The notes under the pieces: model-generated | Seen by the model: only the letters and a program-made list of their open reading frames with translations | The model's database searches: none | What the model was told of the DNA's origin: nothing | Shown here: positions 16,407 to 28,690 of the stretch, piece by piece | How positions within the stretch are numbered: the stretch's first letter is position 1 | Layout of the letters: each line of letters begins with the position of its first letter | Program-made: the position numbers and the translations under genes | Assembly (NCBI GenBank): GCA_001556025.1 | Contig: LSIB01000136.1 | Location: 124,001 to 188,000 of the forward strand | DNA: 64,000 nt | Reading direction: 5' to 3' | DNA from: Rhizobiales bacterium CCH3-A5 | Lineage (GTDB): Bacteria > Pseudomonadota > Alphaproteobacteria > Rhizobiales > Beijerinckiaceae

Positions 16407-16868
16407 TCACCCGCCGAGGTAGCGCCTGATCCATTGGGCGTTGGCCTCGACCAGGGCGTCGATCCGGCGCTGATCGACATCGGGGAGGTACCAGGCCCCG
16501 CCCGCGCCCGCCGACAGGATAGCCCTGACCGGATAGCGCGCCACCACGCCGTTGGCGCCGATCAGCCGCGCCTCGCTCTCCAGCGCATCATTGCCGATCG
16601 AGCCGGTCGCTCCACCCGCAAAGCTCGTCATGTGTATCCCCGTGACCACGACCTCCAGGGTCGCGCCGCTGCGGCCAGGGCCACGCAGGCTGGCGAGCGC
16701 TCGTTCCAGCGACATCTTGATCGCGCCAGCGCGGACGCCCCACCCTTGCGTTAGGAGCGGGCCGACATCGACGCGAATCGCACTGATCGGCGGCGAGGCA
16801 GCGCTTGTCGCGTTGGCTGTCAAAACCAGACCGGCGAAGCCGGCGAGAAGGCTGCGACGGTTGATCAT
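16407..16868 (-). CDS. hypothetical Tat-signal protein, paralogue of the next gene
   Basis: A 153-residue protein from ATG 16868 with a probable twin-arginine signal (MINRRSLLAGFAGLVLTANATSA). The mature part begins ISAIRVDVGPLLTQGWG, has an alternating beta-rich middle (LEVVVTGIHMTSFAGG) and ends with GGAWYLPDVDQRRIDALVEANAQWIRRYLGG. The next gene encodes the same architecture and almost the same C-terminal block, so they arose by tandem duplication. I recognise no named domain. A role in the envelope is likely from the signal only. It lies 7 bases from the convergent Lrp gene. Confidence 0.75.
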   Translation of the reverse strand: MINRRSLLAGFAGLVLTANATSAASPPISAIRVDVGPLLTQGWGVRAGAIKMSLERALASLRGPGRSGATLEVVVTGIHMTSFAGGATGSIGNDALESEARLIGANGVVARYPVRAILSAGAGGAWYLPDVDQRRIDALVEANAQWIRRYLGG

Positions 16869-16995
16869 TGGCGTGGCCCCGTTGGTCAGAGAAAGGCTCT
16901 GCCCGAGAGTTGGCGCAGCCATCGATGGGCGCAAGGGCAGAAGGATGCGGCTGTCGCCCTCGTGATGCGCCGTGCGAAGCCGAGAGGAGCGGCGA

Positions 16996-17490
16996 TCAGC
17001 CGCCGAGATAACGCCTGATCCAGAGCGCGTTGTTCTCGATCAGCGCGGCGACGCGGCGCTGGTCGACATCGGGCCGGTACCACGCCCCGCCCGAATCCGA
17101 ACCGATATTGCTCAGGATCGGCCAACTCCCAAGCACTTCGCCGCGCGCGCCCGTCAGCACGTAGTCCGCATCGAAATTGTCCATGCTGGCGCCGCCGTCG
17201 GTCGGTTTGCCACCACCACCACCGCCAGCCCAACTCGCAAGCCAGACGCCCTTGACAGTGACATTCAGCGTCGGCCCGCCACGCCGGATCATCGGCGCGA
17301 GTGTCGTCGCGAGCTGTCGTTCCAGCGCGCGCTTTATCTCATGCGAACGCTCGCCCCAGCCCTGCGCGGCGATGCGCGAGGCGTCGACCCGGATCGCGCC
17401 GATGCTCCGCGCCTGCGACAAAGCGGGGCCGTGGGCCGCAAGCGCGGAGCCTGCGATGGCGGAGAAGATGAAAGCGCGGCGCGTCGTCAT
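16996..17490 (-). CDS. hypothetical Tat-signal protein, paralogue of the previous gene
   Basis: A 164-residue protein from ATG 17490, preceded by GAGGGAG. The signal region MTTRRAFIFSAIAGSALAAHGPALSQA is twin-arginine-like. The mature part parallels the downstream paralogue: IGAIRVDASRIAAQGWGE, LNVTVKGVWLASWAGG, and the C-terminal GGAWYRPDVDQRRVAALIENNALWIRRYLGG. It differs by an inserted glycine run (GGGGGG) and MDNFDADYVLTGARG. The two genes are 127 bases apart on the same strand. Function unknown; the conserved tryptophan and arginine pairs near the C-terminus suggest a binding surface. Confidence 0.75.
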   Translation of the reverse strand: MTTRRAFIFSAIAGSALAAHGPALSQARSIGAIRVDASRIAAQGWGERSHEIKRALERQLATTLAPMIRRGGPTLNVTVKGVWLASWAGGGGGGKPTDGGASMDNFDADYVLTGARGEVLGSWPILSNIGSDSGGAWYRPDVDQRRVAALIENNALWIRRYLGG

Positions 17491-17705
17491 GGCTGGAACT
17501 CCCTCGGGACACCAACGCATGTAGTGTCGCGCTGTTGCAGAGCCAAGACGCGGGGAACGCTCGAGCCTGATTGCAAAGGCCAGGCAGAAATGCGCTCAGG
17601 TGTGTCGGCTGTCGTCGCTTTCGAGAACCGGAGCGGAGCGGACTACAGTCCGTGAGCACCGGAAGCGCAGAAAGTCGCGTCAGACGACCGCCGGAGTCAC
17701 ATTTC

Positions 17706-18182
17706 TCAGCGGAAGACGACGCTGACGACCTCGTAGGACTTGCCGCCGCCGGGCGTGTTGACCTGCACGGAATCGCCGACCTTCTTGCCGATCAGCGCGC
17801 GCGCGATCGGCGAGCCGACCGACACCTTGCCGGACTTCACATCCGATTCCGGCTCGCCGACGATCTGGTAGCTCTTCTCTTCCTCGGTGTCGTCGTCGAT
17901 CAGCTTGACCGTCGCGCCGAACTTGATGGTGTCGCCGCCGGCGAGCTTGGCGATGTCGATGATGTCGGCGCGGCCGATCAGCGATTCCAGTTCCTGGATC
18001 CGGCCTTCGTTAAGCGCCTGCGCTTCCTTGGCGGCGTGATACTCGGCGTTCTCGGACAGATCGCCATGCGCGCGCGCTTCCGCGATCGCCGTGATGATGC
18101 GCTGGCGCTGCACCTGCTGGCGGTCCTTCAGCTCGGCCTCCAGGGCGGCGAAGCCGCCCGCGGTCATGGGAACCTTTTCCAT
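17706..18182 (-). CDS. greA: transcription elongation factor GreA
   Basis: A 158-residue factor that enters the RNA polymerase secondary channel and stimulates cleavage of backtracked RNA. The N-terminal coiled-coil (residues 1-75) carries the tip [12 protein letters not shown] with the acidic residues expected for Mg2+ coordination; the C-terminal FKBP-like domain (about 80-158) reads [49 protein letters not shown]. Length and motifs are standard. carB lies upstream on the same strand with a 116-base gap, an order seen in other Rhizobiales. Confidence 0.97.
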   Translation of the reverse strand: MEKVPMTAGGFAALEAELKDRQQVQRQRIITAIAEARAHGDLSENAEYHAAKEAQALNEGRIQELESLIGRADIIDIAKLAGGDTIKFGATVKLIDDDTEEEKSYQIVGEPESDVKSGKVSVGSPIARALIGKKVGDSVQVNTPGGGKSYEVVSVVFR

Positions 18183-18298
18183 CGTCTCATCCCGAATTGC
18201 GAAAGCGATGAGCCGCCGGCCATGCTTGCCATGGCCTGCGCGCTCCGCTTCCGATCGTTATTGAACTGCGAGAGCGAACTTCCCGCGCGCCGTTTTGT

Positions 18299-21661
<3,363 letters not shown>

Positions 21662-21842
21662 GGGTCCGGCCATGTGTTCGCAGGCGCGCAAGACCAGTCC
21701 GATCGATTGAGCGGAGGCCGGCGCGCGCCTGAATGAATGCTAGGCGCTCGCTATAGAGGGGAGCGGCGGGATGGGGAAGCGGAAAGCTCAACCTGTGCCC
21801 AGCCGATGGACAAGCCGGCCCGCTTGCGCCTTAAGGACGGCC

Positions 21843-22247
21843 ATGCCGCTTCGCAGCTACCCACGCCAGTCCCGCCAGCTTGCGGCCTATATGCTCGCCG
21901 GCGGCATCACCGCCGTCGCGCACTACACGACATTGATCGGGCTGGTCGAAATCGGGGGGGTCGACCCGGTGCCGGCGACACTGGCCGGTTTCGTGCTCGG
22001 CGCGCTCGTCTCCTATGCGCTCAACCGCTGGCTGACGTTCGAAGCCACACGCAGTCATGCGCAGGCCGGCTGGCGCTTCGCCCTGATCGCTGCCGGCGGC
22101 TTCGTCCTCACCGGCATCCTAATGCATCTCTTCGTGGCGCGGGCCGGCCTGCCCTATCTGCCGATGCAACTCGTCACCACGGGCATCGTCATGGTGTTCT
22201 CGTTTCTGGGGCACAAGTTTTTCAGTTTCGCCGATCGACGCGTCTGA
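21843..22247 (+). CDS. GtrA-family membrane protein
   Basis: A 134-residue protein from ATG 21843, 5 bases after AAGGA. Four hydrophobic helices with GtrA signatures: QLAAYMLAGGITAVAHYTTLIGLVE, FVLGALVSYALNRWLTF and VFSFLGHKFFSF. GtrA proteins are thought to help move lipid-linked sugars across the inner membrane, usually beside a glycosyltransferase; none adjoins here. It is divergent from carB. The longer frame from 21771 lacks a ribosome site. Confidence 0.85.
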   Translation: MPLRSYPRQSRQLAAYMLAGGITAVAHYTTLIGLVEIGGVDPVPATLAGFVLGALVSYALNRWLTFEATRSHAQAGWRFALIAAGGFVLTGILMHLFVARAGLPYLPMQLVTTGIVMVFSFLGHKFFSFADRRV

Positions 22248-22943
22248 CTATCGGCCAGGCGCACGCGCCCTGAAGGCCATCCGCTGCGGGTTGTGCCCAA
22301 AATTCCCCACGCGCTCGACGGCCACGAACCCCGTCTTTGCGATCAGCGTTGTTATGCCCTCGGCGGTATGGGTCGAGAGCCCGTACTGCGCCCTGAGCTT
22401 GCGGTAATCCGAGAAAGCGGTCCGCACGAGGCCCGCCAGCGCGGCCTTCAGGAAGCCGCCGCGCCAGGCGAAGCTGAGCAATTGCGATGCGTCGCTCAAA
22501 GGGCCGAGATCGGGCGGGATCACATCGGCGAGCACGAGATGCCCGCCGGGCCTGAGCTTCGCCTTCCAGAGCGCGAGCAGCGCCGTCAGTTCGTCGGGCT
22601 TGAGATACTGGATCAGCGAGTTGGCGACGACGAGGTCGAGCGTGGCGTCCGCAAGCGCCTCGACCTCTTCGGGCGAGACGACCGCGACAGTGTCAAGATG
22701 GCCGAACATGGCGCGCAACCTGTCGCGGACATTGGGCGCGGCCTCGCAAAGATAGAGTTTTCCGCAGGCAGCGGCGACGCGATCGGCCGACAACGCCTCG
22801 CCGCAGCCATGGTCGAGCACGACGGCGTCGGATGCGGGGATATGGGAGACGATATCCTTGGCGATCTGCCGGTAATGCAGCGCCTTGTGGCGGTCCGAGA
22901 CATAGATCGGGGTGTCGCCGTTCCAGAAATCGCGCCAGGACAT
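22248..22943 (-). CDS. class I SAM-dependent methyltransferase (Methyltransf_11 type)
   Basis: A 231-residue protein from ATG 22943. SAM-binding motif I is VVLDHGCGEALSADRVA (about 40-56), then LYLCEAAPNVRDRLR, a LDLVVANSLIQYL motif IV and LRPGGHLVLADVIPP, in the classic order. The C-terminal part (YRKLRAQYGLSTHTAEGITTLIAKTGF) is like enzymes acting on small molecules or lipids. The substrate is unknown. Its stop abuts the GtrA stop with no gap. A cell-envelope role is only suggested by the GtrA neighbour. Confidence 0.8.
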   Translation of the reverse strand: MSWRDFWNGDTPIYVSDRHKALHYRQIAKDIVSHIPASDAVVLDHGCGEALSADRVAAACGKLYLCEAAPNVRDRLRAMFGHLDTVAVVSPEEVEALADATLDLVVANSLIQYLKPDELTALLALWKAKLRPGGHLVLADVIPPDLGPLSDASQLLSFAWRGGFLKAALAGLVRTAFSDYRKLRAQYGLSTHTAEGITTLIAKTGFVAVERVGNFGHNPQRMAFRARAPGR

Positions 22944-23036
22944 CGATTCGCCGTTCGAGGAGCGCCGGAGCAGGCGACGCCTCACAGCACTAGTCCGCCA
23001 CCCCGCATCCCGGCAAGTCGTGTCTGCCGGCGGGTC

Positions 23037-23246
23037 TCAGAGCGGGGCGACCACGCGCTCGCTGTGTCGCGCCACGAACTCCTCGGCGGATTTGCGAAAA
23101 TGCATCCACGCCGCGGACGACGCTGAAACGGGCTCCGACTGCCGCTGCATCGGCAGGCTGGCCGAATCCTCGACCGGCTTGTCGGGATCGAGCCGCGCCG
23201 AGCGACAGAGCGCGCGCGCAATCCTGATGATCCGGTCGTCGTCCAC
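23037..23246 (-). CDS. small conserved-type hypothetical protein
   Basis: A 69-residue frame starting at GTG 23246, 7 bases after GGAG. The sequence reads DDDRIIRIARALCRSARLDPDKP and ends SAAWMHFRKSAEEFVARH. This helix - LDPD - aromatic helix layout resembles small orphans I recall from Methylobacterium/Bosea-type genomes, and amino-acid choice is protein-like, unlike the surrounding frames. It is located between the methyltransferase and the cyclopropane synthase. No function can be assigned, and it could be a chance ORF. Confidence 0.5.
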   Translation of the reverse strand: MDDDRIIRIARALCRSARLDPDKPVEDSASLPMQRQSEPVSASSAAWMHFRKSAEEFVARHSERVVAPL

Positions 23247-23432
23247 GGCAGTTCTCCAGGTTTCGTTCGGCAACAGGAACAGGATTCGATGACGATTGTT
23301 CCAGCCGATGTGACGCGATCCTGACCATGCAATCTCGCAACAGCGCGCAACTTCCTGTTGCTGGCGCGTTTCCAGGCATTTCCCTGCGTCGTCTGCTGAC
23401 CGTAAGGTCGGCGCGCCGTCCGGGGATCCTGC

Positions 23433-24689
23433 ATGCTGCTCCTGCCCAAGCTCCTGAAGCGCGCCATCCGCAAGGGCCGCCTCACCGTCATCACTCCAGA
23501 CGACAAGCGCCATGTCTTCGGTCCCGGCCGCGAGGAACTGGTCTTCGCCGGCCAGCAAAAGACCGCAGGCGAGGTGACGATCCGGCTCAAGGACGAGCGC
23601 ATCGAGCGCGAACTCTTCCTGAATCCAGAGCTGGCGCTGGCCGAGGGCTACATGGACGGCCGGATCGAATTCGAGGACGGCTCCTCGATCCACGATCTGC
23701 TGGAGTTGTTCTGGCTGCAGCGCTCGGAACTGCGCAAGCATCCGCTGCAGAAGGCGATCCGCGCCATCCGTTTCCGCATCCGGCGCTTCCGGATGCACAA
23801 CCCGCTCGGCGCCGCCGGCAAGAAGGTCAAGCACCACTACGACATTCCAACCGACTTCTACCGCCTTTGGCTCGACGAGACGATGACCTATTCATGCGCC
23901 TACTGGCATTCGCCGGAGGTCGGGCTCGCAGCCGCCCAGCAGGCCAAGCTCCGGCACATCGCAGCCAAGCTGAAGATCGAGCCCGGCATGCGCGTGCTCG
24001 ACATCGGCTCGGGCTGGGGCGAGCTCGCGATCTATCTGGCGAAAGCCTGTGGCGCGAAGGTCACCGGCCTCAACGTCTCGCCGGACCAGATGGCGGCTGC
24101 GCAGCAGCGTGCGCAGACCGCGGGCATCGGCGATGCCGTGACTTTCGTGAATCGGGACTATCGCGAGCTGACAGGCACGTTCGACCGCGTCGTCTCGGTC
24201 GGCATGATGGAGCATGTCGGCGTCGCGCATTATCTGGAGTATTTCAAGACGATCCGCGATCTGCTGACGCCGGACGGCATCGCGCTCGTCCACTGCATCG
24301 GCCGCGTCGGCCCGCCGGGCTTTACCGGCCCGTTCTTCGAAAAATACATTTTTCCGGGCGGCTATGCCCCTGCCCTTTCCGAGGTCTTCGCCGCTGTCGA
24401 GCAGACCGGCCTGTGGTCGTCCGATTGCGAGTTCTGGCGGCGGCACTACCACTGGACGCTCGCCGCCTGGCGCGAGCGCTTCATGGCGCGGCGCGAGGAG
24501 GTCGTCGCCATGATGGGCGAGCGCTTCGCACGGATGTGGGAGTTCTACCTCTCGGCCTGCGAGATCTCCTTCGACATCGGCGGCGACATGGTCTTCCAGC
24601 TGTTGCTCGGCCCGCACAAAAGCGCCGTGCCGGTGGTGCGCGACTACATCACGGAGGCTGAAGGCGCACTGGAGGCGCGGGGTTTCTAG
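23433..24689 (+). CDS. cyclopropane-fatty-acyl-phospholipid synthase family protein
   Basis: A 418-residue SAM-dependent enzyme of the CFA/mycolic-acid cyclopropane synthase family, adding a methylene bridge across unsaturated acyl chains in membrane phospholipids. An N-terminal lipid-binding part (about 1-130) precedes KHHYDIPTDFYRLWLDETMTYSCAYW, the SAM site VLDIGSGWGELAIYLA (about 188-203), SVGMMEHVG and FTGPFFEKYIFPGGYAP. The carbonate-binding cysteine/histidine region (CAYWHS) is intact. It may be either Cfa or a paralogue; the N-terminal part is divergent from E. coli Cfa. Its stop overlaps the convergent hydrolase stop by 4 bases (CTAG). Confidence 0.9.
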   Translation: MLLLPKLLKRAIRKGRLTVITPDDKRHVFGPGREELVFAGQQKTAGEVTIRLKDERIERELFLNPELALAEGYMDGRIEFEDGSSIHDLLELFWLQRSELRKHPLQKAIRAIRFRIRRFRMHNPLGAAGKKVKHHYDIPTDFYRLWLDETMTYSCAYWHSPEVGLAAAQQAKLRHIAAKLKIEPGMRVLDIGSGWGELAIYLAKACGAKVTGLNVSPDQMAAAQQRAQTAGIGDAVTFVNRDYRELTGTFDRVVSVGMMEHVGVAHYLEYFKTIRDLLTPDGIALVHCIGRVGPPGFTGPFFEKYIFPGGYAPALSEVFAAVEQTGLWSSDCEFWRRHYHWTLAAWRERFMARREEVVAMMGERFARMWEFYLSACEISFDIGGDMVFQLLLGPHKSAVPVVRDYITEAEGALEARGF

Positions 24690-25564
24690 TCCCGCCGTGC
24701 CTTCAGCCTCGCCTCGAACCACGCCTGCGCCATTCCGGCCCAGTCCTTCGGCACGTCGTCATGGTCGGAGGGGTGCAGCACCAGCGAAATCTCGCGCCCG
24801 CTCTCGCAGGCCGTCCAGTTGCGCACCCAGAACACCGCGCCGGTCTCGAACGTATCGGGCCTCACGCCTGTGCAGCCATTGACCCTGCGCCAGAGCTGCA
24901 GGCCCTCGAAGATGTCGCCCTGATGGAGTTCGCCGCCGCGCAGCGGGCGGCCCTCCAGCGGCACGGTGCGGTCGCGCCAGCCATGGGTCTGGAGCAGGTC
25001 GATCGGCCCGGCGCAGGCCGTCGGGTGCGGCCGCCAGAAGCCGCCGGCGACCGGCGCATAGGCCGCGCCCAGCCACGGCTCCCTGCAGGCGAGATACCAG
25101 ACCAGCGCGCCGCCGATCGAAAACCCTGAGACCAGCACGCGCTTCCGGTCGATCGAAAAGCGCTTCGCAGCGTCGTCGAGAACCTGCTTCGCGAAGGCGA
25201 GTTCGTCGCGCTGCTGAGGCCCCTCCGGCCGGAACGACCAGCCCGTGCCGAAGGCGTTCGTCGGCCGCATCAGCCCGTTGGCGCCGAGCACGACATAGCC
25301 GGCCTCGACGAAGGGTCGCAGAAAGGAGCCCTCCTCCAATATGGTGCGGCCGAGCCCACCAGCGCCATGAAAGAACAGCACGACCGGGCGCGTCTCGCCT
25401 GCCGCGGGCGGCGTTTTCGGCACGGCCGCATGGTAGTCGCCCAGCGGCACGGAGCAGGGCGTTTGGGCGTCGCCACAAGGGCGTAGCGGCTCGACGGCCT
25501 GCGCCCGATAGCCAGCAACGGCGACGCCGAAAGCCAGCGCGACTGCCAGGACGATTGATCGCAT
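24686..25564 (-). CDS. secreted alpha/beta hydrolase, PHB depolymerase/LpqC-like
   Basis: A 292-residue protein with a signal peptide (about 1-23). VVLFFHGAGGLG supplies the oxyanion-hole histidine region, VLVSGFSIGGALVWYLAC is the nucleophile elbow (G-x-S-x-G with serine in GFSIG), and the late HPSDHDD contains the likely catalytic histidine. Cysteines at positions in RPCGDAQTPCS and elsewhere may form disulfides. This is an esterase-like enzyme of the periplasm or outside; its substrate is unknown. Divergent from the metallo-hydrolase gene. Confidence 0.82.
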   Translation of the reverse strand: MRSIVLAVALAFGVAVAGYRAQAVEPLRPCGDAQTPCSVPLGDYHAAVPKTPPAAGETRPVVLFFHGAGGLGRTILEEGSFLRPFVEAGYVVLGANGLMRPTNAFGTGWSFRPEGPQQRDELAFAKQVLDDAAKRFSIDRKRVLVSGFSIGGALVWYLACREPWLGAAYAPVAGGFWRPHPTACAGPIDLLQTHGWRDRTVPLEGRPLRGGELHQGDIFEGLQLWRRVNGCTGVRPDTFETGAVFWVRNWTACESGREISLVLHPSDHDDVPKDWAGMAQAWFEARLKARRD

Positions 25565-25668
25565 GCCCGTGAACCGCCCTCCGCTTGCCCCAACCGACTA
25601 TGGCAGCACCCTCCCAATGCCGGCAATCCGCCCTTGACGCATCGTGAACGAGCCCCAACCTACCGGGC

Positions 25669-26727
25669 ATGACACGCCGCAAGCTCCTCTCCCTTCTCGG
25701 CCTGACCGCGCTCGCCACCTCGTCGGGCGTCGCCTGGGCCACGCTCTCGCGCTCCCGCAACCCTTACTACCAGGGACCGGTGACCGATCATTTTGACGGT
25801 CTGAGCTTCACCGACGGCCGGCCGGTGACCAAGGGCCTGATCGACATCTGGAAATGGCAGACCTCCAAACGCGAGCGCGAGGCGTTTCCGGCGCATTATC
25901 CCGCGCCGCCGCAGGACAAGCCGCCTGCCCGCTTCGATGGCGTCCGCATCGTCCATCTCGGCCATGCCTCGTTCCTGTATCAGGTCGCCGGCCTCAACCT
26001 GCTGATCGACCCGGTCTATGCGCAGCGCGCAAGCCCGTTCTCATTCGCCGGCCCCGAGCGCGTGAATGCGCCGGGCGTCGCCTTCGAGGACCTGCCTCCG
26101 ATCGACGCGGTGCTGGTCACGCACAACCATTACGACCATCTCGACCTCGCGACGCTGGCGCGGCTGCACCGGGCCCACAAGCCGCGCATGATCGTCCCGC
26201 TCGGGAACGACACCATCATCCGCTCCCGCATTCCCGATGCCCGGCTGGAGGCGCATGACTGGACCGACCGCGTCGTCCTGTCCGACAAGGTCGCGACGAC
26301 GCTGGTCCCGACCTACCACTGGTCGGCGCGCGGCGCCTTCGATCGGCGCATGGCGCTGTGGTGCTCCTTCATCGTCGAGGCCGCCGGGACGAAAGTGTTC
26401 CATGTCGGCGACACCGGCTACTATGACGGCTCGCTCTACGACCGGCTCGGGGCCGAATACGGTCCGTTTCGGCTCGCTGTCCTGCCGATCGGCGCCTATG
26501 AGCCGCGCTGGTTCATGTCGGACAACCACATGAATCCCGAAGAGGCGGTCAAGGTGATGCTTTCGCTCAAGGCCGAAGCCGCCATCGGCCACCATTGGGG
26601 CACATTCCAACTCACCGACGAGGGCGTCGAGCGCCCGCCAGAGGCGCTGAAACTCGCGCTGGCTGCGGCAACGCTGCCCGAGGAGCGCTTCATCCCGATG
26701 CGGCCGGGGATGAGCTGGGTGGCGTGA
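25669..26727 (+). CDS. MBL-fold metallo-hydrolase (NAPE-PLD/RomA-like)
   Basis: A 352-residue protein with an N-terminal hydrophobic segment (about 5-24) preceded by RRK, a signal or anchor. The metallo-beta-lactamase core has VLVTHNHYDHLD (H152, H154, D156, H157), HWSARGAFDRRMALWCSF, the VFHVGDTGYYDG strand with the bridging aspartate, and GHHWGTFQL at the end. The order IVHLGHASFLYQ...LIDPVYAQRASPF is that of the NAPE-PLD/UlaG-like subgroup, which hydrolyses phosphodiester lipids or related bonds. Actual substrate unknown. Confidence 0.88.
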   Translation: MTRRKLLSLLGLTALATSSGVAWATLSRSRNPYYQGPVTDHFDGLSFTDGRPVTKGLIDIWKWQTSKREREAFPAHYPAPPQDKPPARFDGVRIVHLGHASFLYQVAGLNLLIDPVYAQRASPFSFAGPERVNAPGVAFEDLPPIDAVLVTHNHYDHLDLATLARLHRAHKPRMIVPLGNDTIIRSRIPDARLEAHDWTDRVVLSDKVATTLVPTYHWSARGAFDRRMALWCSFIVEAAGTKVFHVGDTGYYDGSLYDRLGAEYGPFRLAVLPIGAYEPRWFMSDNHMNPEEAVKVMLSLKAEAAIGHHWGTFQLTDEGVERPPEALKLALAAATLPEERFIPMRPGMSWVA

Positions 26728-26738
26728 GAGACCGGCGC

Positions 26739-27632
26739 TCAGCGCGGCTGGACGTAGACGTTGATCTCGAGATTTGGATCGGCAGGGTCACGCAGATCGC
26801 TGACATACTCTTCGAGGAAGGCGTCCTTGGCGACGATGTTTTTGGCCTCGAGATAGGCCGTGATCGTCTCATAGGTCGAATCGATATCGTCATAGGGCGC
26901 GTTGTGGACAAAGCGCAGCGACGGCCCAGCCGGCGACTGGCTGGCGCGAACGCCATTGCCGAACGGCGGCCGGCCGGCGCTCTCGGGAACGCGATCAACC
27001 GGCAGCATCGCCTCGAATCTGAAGCCGTTGTCGTCGGTCTCGACGAACAGCGTGAGCGGTCGGCCGGCGATGGCGAGCCCGGCGCGCGACGCTTCATCGC
27101 GCAGGATGCGAAAGCTGGCGACGAGCGTCTCGAAGCCCTGATCCCAGCTCGACTGCCCAGCGAGCGCTAGCACCGGCTTGGGGACGAGCAGGATCTGGTC
27201 GACATCGCTGGCGTCGCCGGGACGACCGGCGAGCGTCGCGTTGGGATTGGGCGCTCCGGTCTGCTGCTGCGGCGGGACGGGCGGCAAAGGCTGGCCGGGC
27301 GGCGGCAGGCTAGGCGGCGGCGCGACCGGCTGCGGCTCGGCGGGGCCGGGCAGTGTCGGCGCAGGCTGGACCGGCTGTGGTGTCACCGGGCCGGGTAGCG
27401 CCGGCGCCGGCTGCACCGGCGTCGGACCGGGCGGCGTTTCGGGCACTGCGGCAGGCGGCGGAGGCGGCGTCTGAGCGGGTGAGATCGCGCCCGGCGGCGG
27501 CGCGAGCGGGGCGGATTCGACCGGCGAGGGCGGCGCGACGCGGGTCTGCGCCCGCGGCGCCGACATGGCGAGCGCCGCTGCGAGGCCGAGCCCCGCCAGA
27601 AGCGCCAGACTGCTGATCCGAGAATGCCGCAT
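26739..27632 (-). CDS. secreted proline-rich protein with C-terminal GyrI-like/effector-binding domain
   Basis: A 297-residue protein from ATG 27632, 8 bases after AGGA; the longer frame upstream lacks support. A signal peptide (about 1-28, ending PRAQ) is followed by about 110 residues of proline-rich repeats (APxLPGPxxPQPV, PPP runs) likely spanning the cell wall. The C-terminal 150 residues (FETLVASFRILRDEASRAGLAIAGRPL, NGFRFEAMLPVD, HNAPYDDIDSTYETITAYLEAKN) fit the GyrI/SOUL-like ligand-binding fold used by multidrug regulators, here without a DNA-binding domain. A periplasmic ligand binder is inferred. Confidence 0.78.
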   Translation of the reverse strand: MRHSRISSLALLAGLGLAAALAMSAPRAQTRVAPPSPVESAPLAPPPGAISPAQTPPPPPAAVPETPPGPTPVQPAPALPGPVTPQPVQPAPTLPGPAEPQPVAPPPSLPPPGQPLPPVPPQQQTGAPNPNATLAGRPGDASDVDQILLVPKPVLALAGQSSWDQGFETLVASFRILRDEASRAGLAIAGRPLTLFVETDDNGFRFEAMLPVDRVPESAGRPPFGNGVRASQSPAGPSLRFVHNAPYDDIDSTYETITAYLEAKNIVAKDAFLEEYVSDLRDPADPNLEINVYVQPR

Positions 27633-27805
27633 CGCCTTGATCCTGATCGCCTGGCCGGGAGCCTGCTCGATTCGCGCTCTTGCAGCGCAACATAGACTAT
27701 CCATGTTTGTGCGGAACGGCCGAGACACGCCAGCGAGAGCGCCGACGATGGCTTTTTCGCGTCGCTTCGGTCTATACAGCCGCTATTCCACGGACATGTG
27801 ACCCA

Positions 27806-28690
27806 ATGAACGCCCTCGCGCAGCGCCGGTTCCTGAAGATGAACGGACTCGGCAACCAGATCACCGTGCTGGACCTGCGCGGCACGAAGCTGCGCGTCTC
27901 CGACAACGACACCCGCGCCATCGCTGCCGAGCCCCGCGCCCGTTTCGACCAGTTGATGGTGCTGCACGATCCCGTCACGCCGGGAACGGACGCCTTCGTG
28001 CGCATCTACAATAGCGACGGCTCGGAGGCTGGCGCCTGCGGCAACGGCACGCGCTGCGTCGCCTGGGCGATGATCGCCGACCCCGAAATGGGCGACCCGA
28101 CAAAGACGGCGCTCACGCTCCAGACGAAGGCAGGGCTGCTGCCGGCCATTCGGGAGAGCGACCTCGTCTTCACCGTCGACATGGGCGCGCCGAAGCTCGG
28201 CTGGGAGGACATCCCGCTCGCTGAGCCGTTTCACGACACCGCCCATTTCGAACTGCAGATCGGTCCGATCGACTCACCCGTCCTGCACACGCCCTGCGCC
28301 GTCAACATGGGCAATCCCCATGCGGTCTTCTTCGTCGACGACCCGGATCGCTTCAACCTGGCCCAGATCGGCCCGCTGCTCGAAAACCATCCGATCTTTC
28401 CAGACCGTGCCAATATCGAACTCGCCGCCGTCACCGCGCCGGACCATATCGTGCTGCGCGTCTGGGAGCGCGGCGCGGGCATCACCCAGGCCTGCGGCTC
28501 CGGCGCCTGCGCGGCGTTGGTGGCCGCGGTCCGGCGCGAACTCTCGGCTCGCAAGGCGACCGTCAGCCTGCCCGGCGGCGACCTCGAGATCGAATGGCGC
28601 GAGCGCGACGGCCATGTCCTGATGACCGGCCCTGTCGCGTTCGAATGGGACGGTGTGCTGGAGCCGAACTGGTTCGAGCGCGCGGCGTGA
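27806..28690 (+). CDS. dapF: diaminopimelate epimerase
   Basis: A 294-residue cofactor-independent epimerase converting LL- to meso-diaminopimelate for lysine and peptidoglycan. [15 protein letters not shown] near the start, [16 protein letters not shown] with the first catalytic cysteine (C78), [12 protein letters not shown] and [12 protein letters not shown] with the second (C230) are all in place. Start ATG 27806 is chosen over upstream frame extensions without homology. The mtaB start overlaps its stop (TGATG), so the two are translationally coupled. Confidence 0.96.
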   Translation: MNALAQRRFLKMNGLGNQITVLDLRGTKLRVSDNDTRAIAAEPRARFDQLMVLHDPVTPGTDAFVRIYNSDGSEAGACGNGTRCVAWAMIADPEMGDPTKTALTLQTKAGLLPAIRESDLVFTVDMGAPKLGWEDIPLAEPFHDTAHFELQIGPIDSPVLHTPCAVNMGNPHAVFFVDDPDRFNLAQIGPLLENHPIFPDRANIELAAVTAPDHIVLRVWERGAGITQACGSGACAALVAAVRRELSARKATVSLPGGDLEIEWRERDGHVLMTGPVAFEWDGVLEPNWFERAA

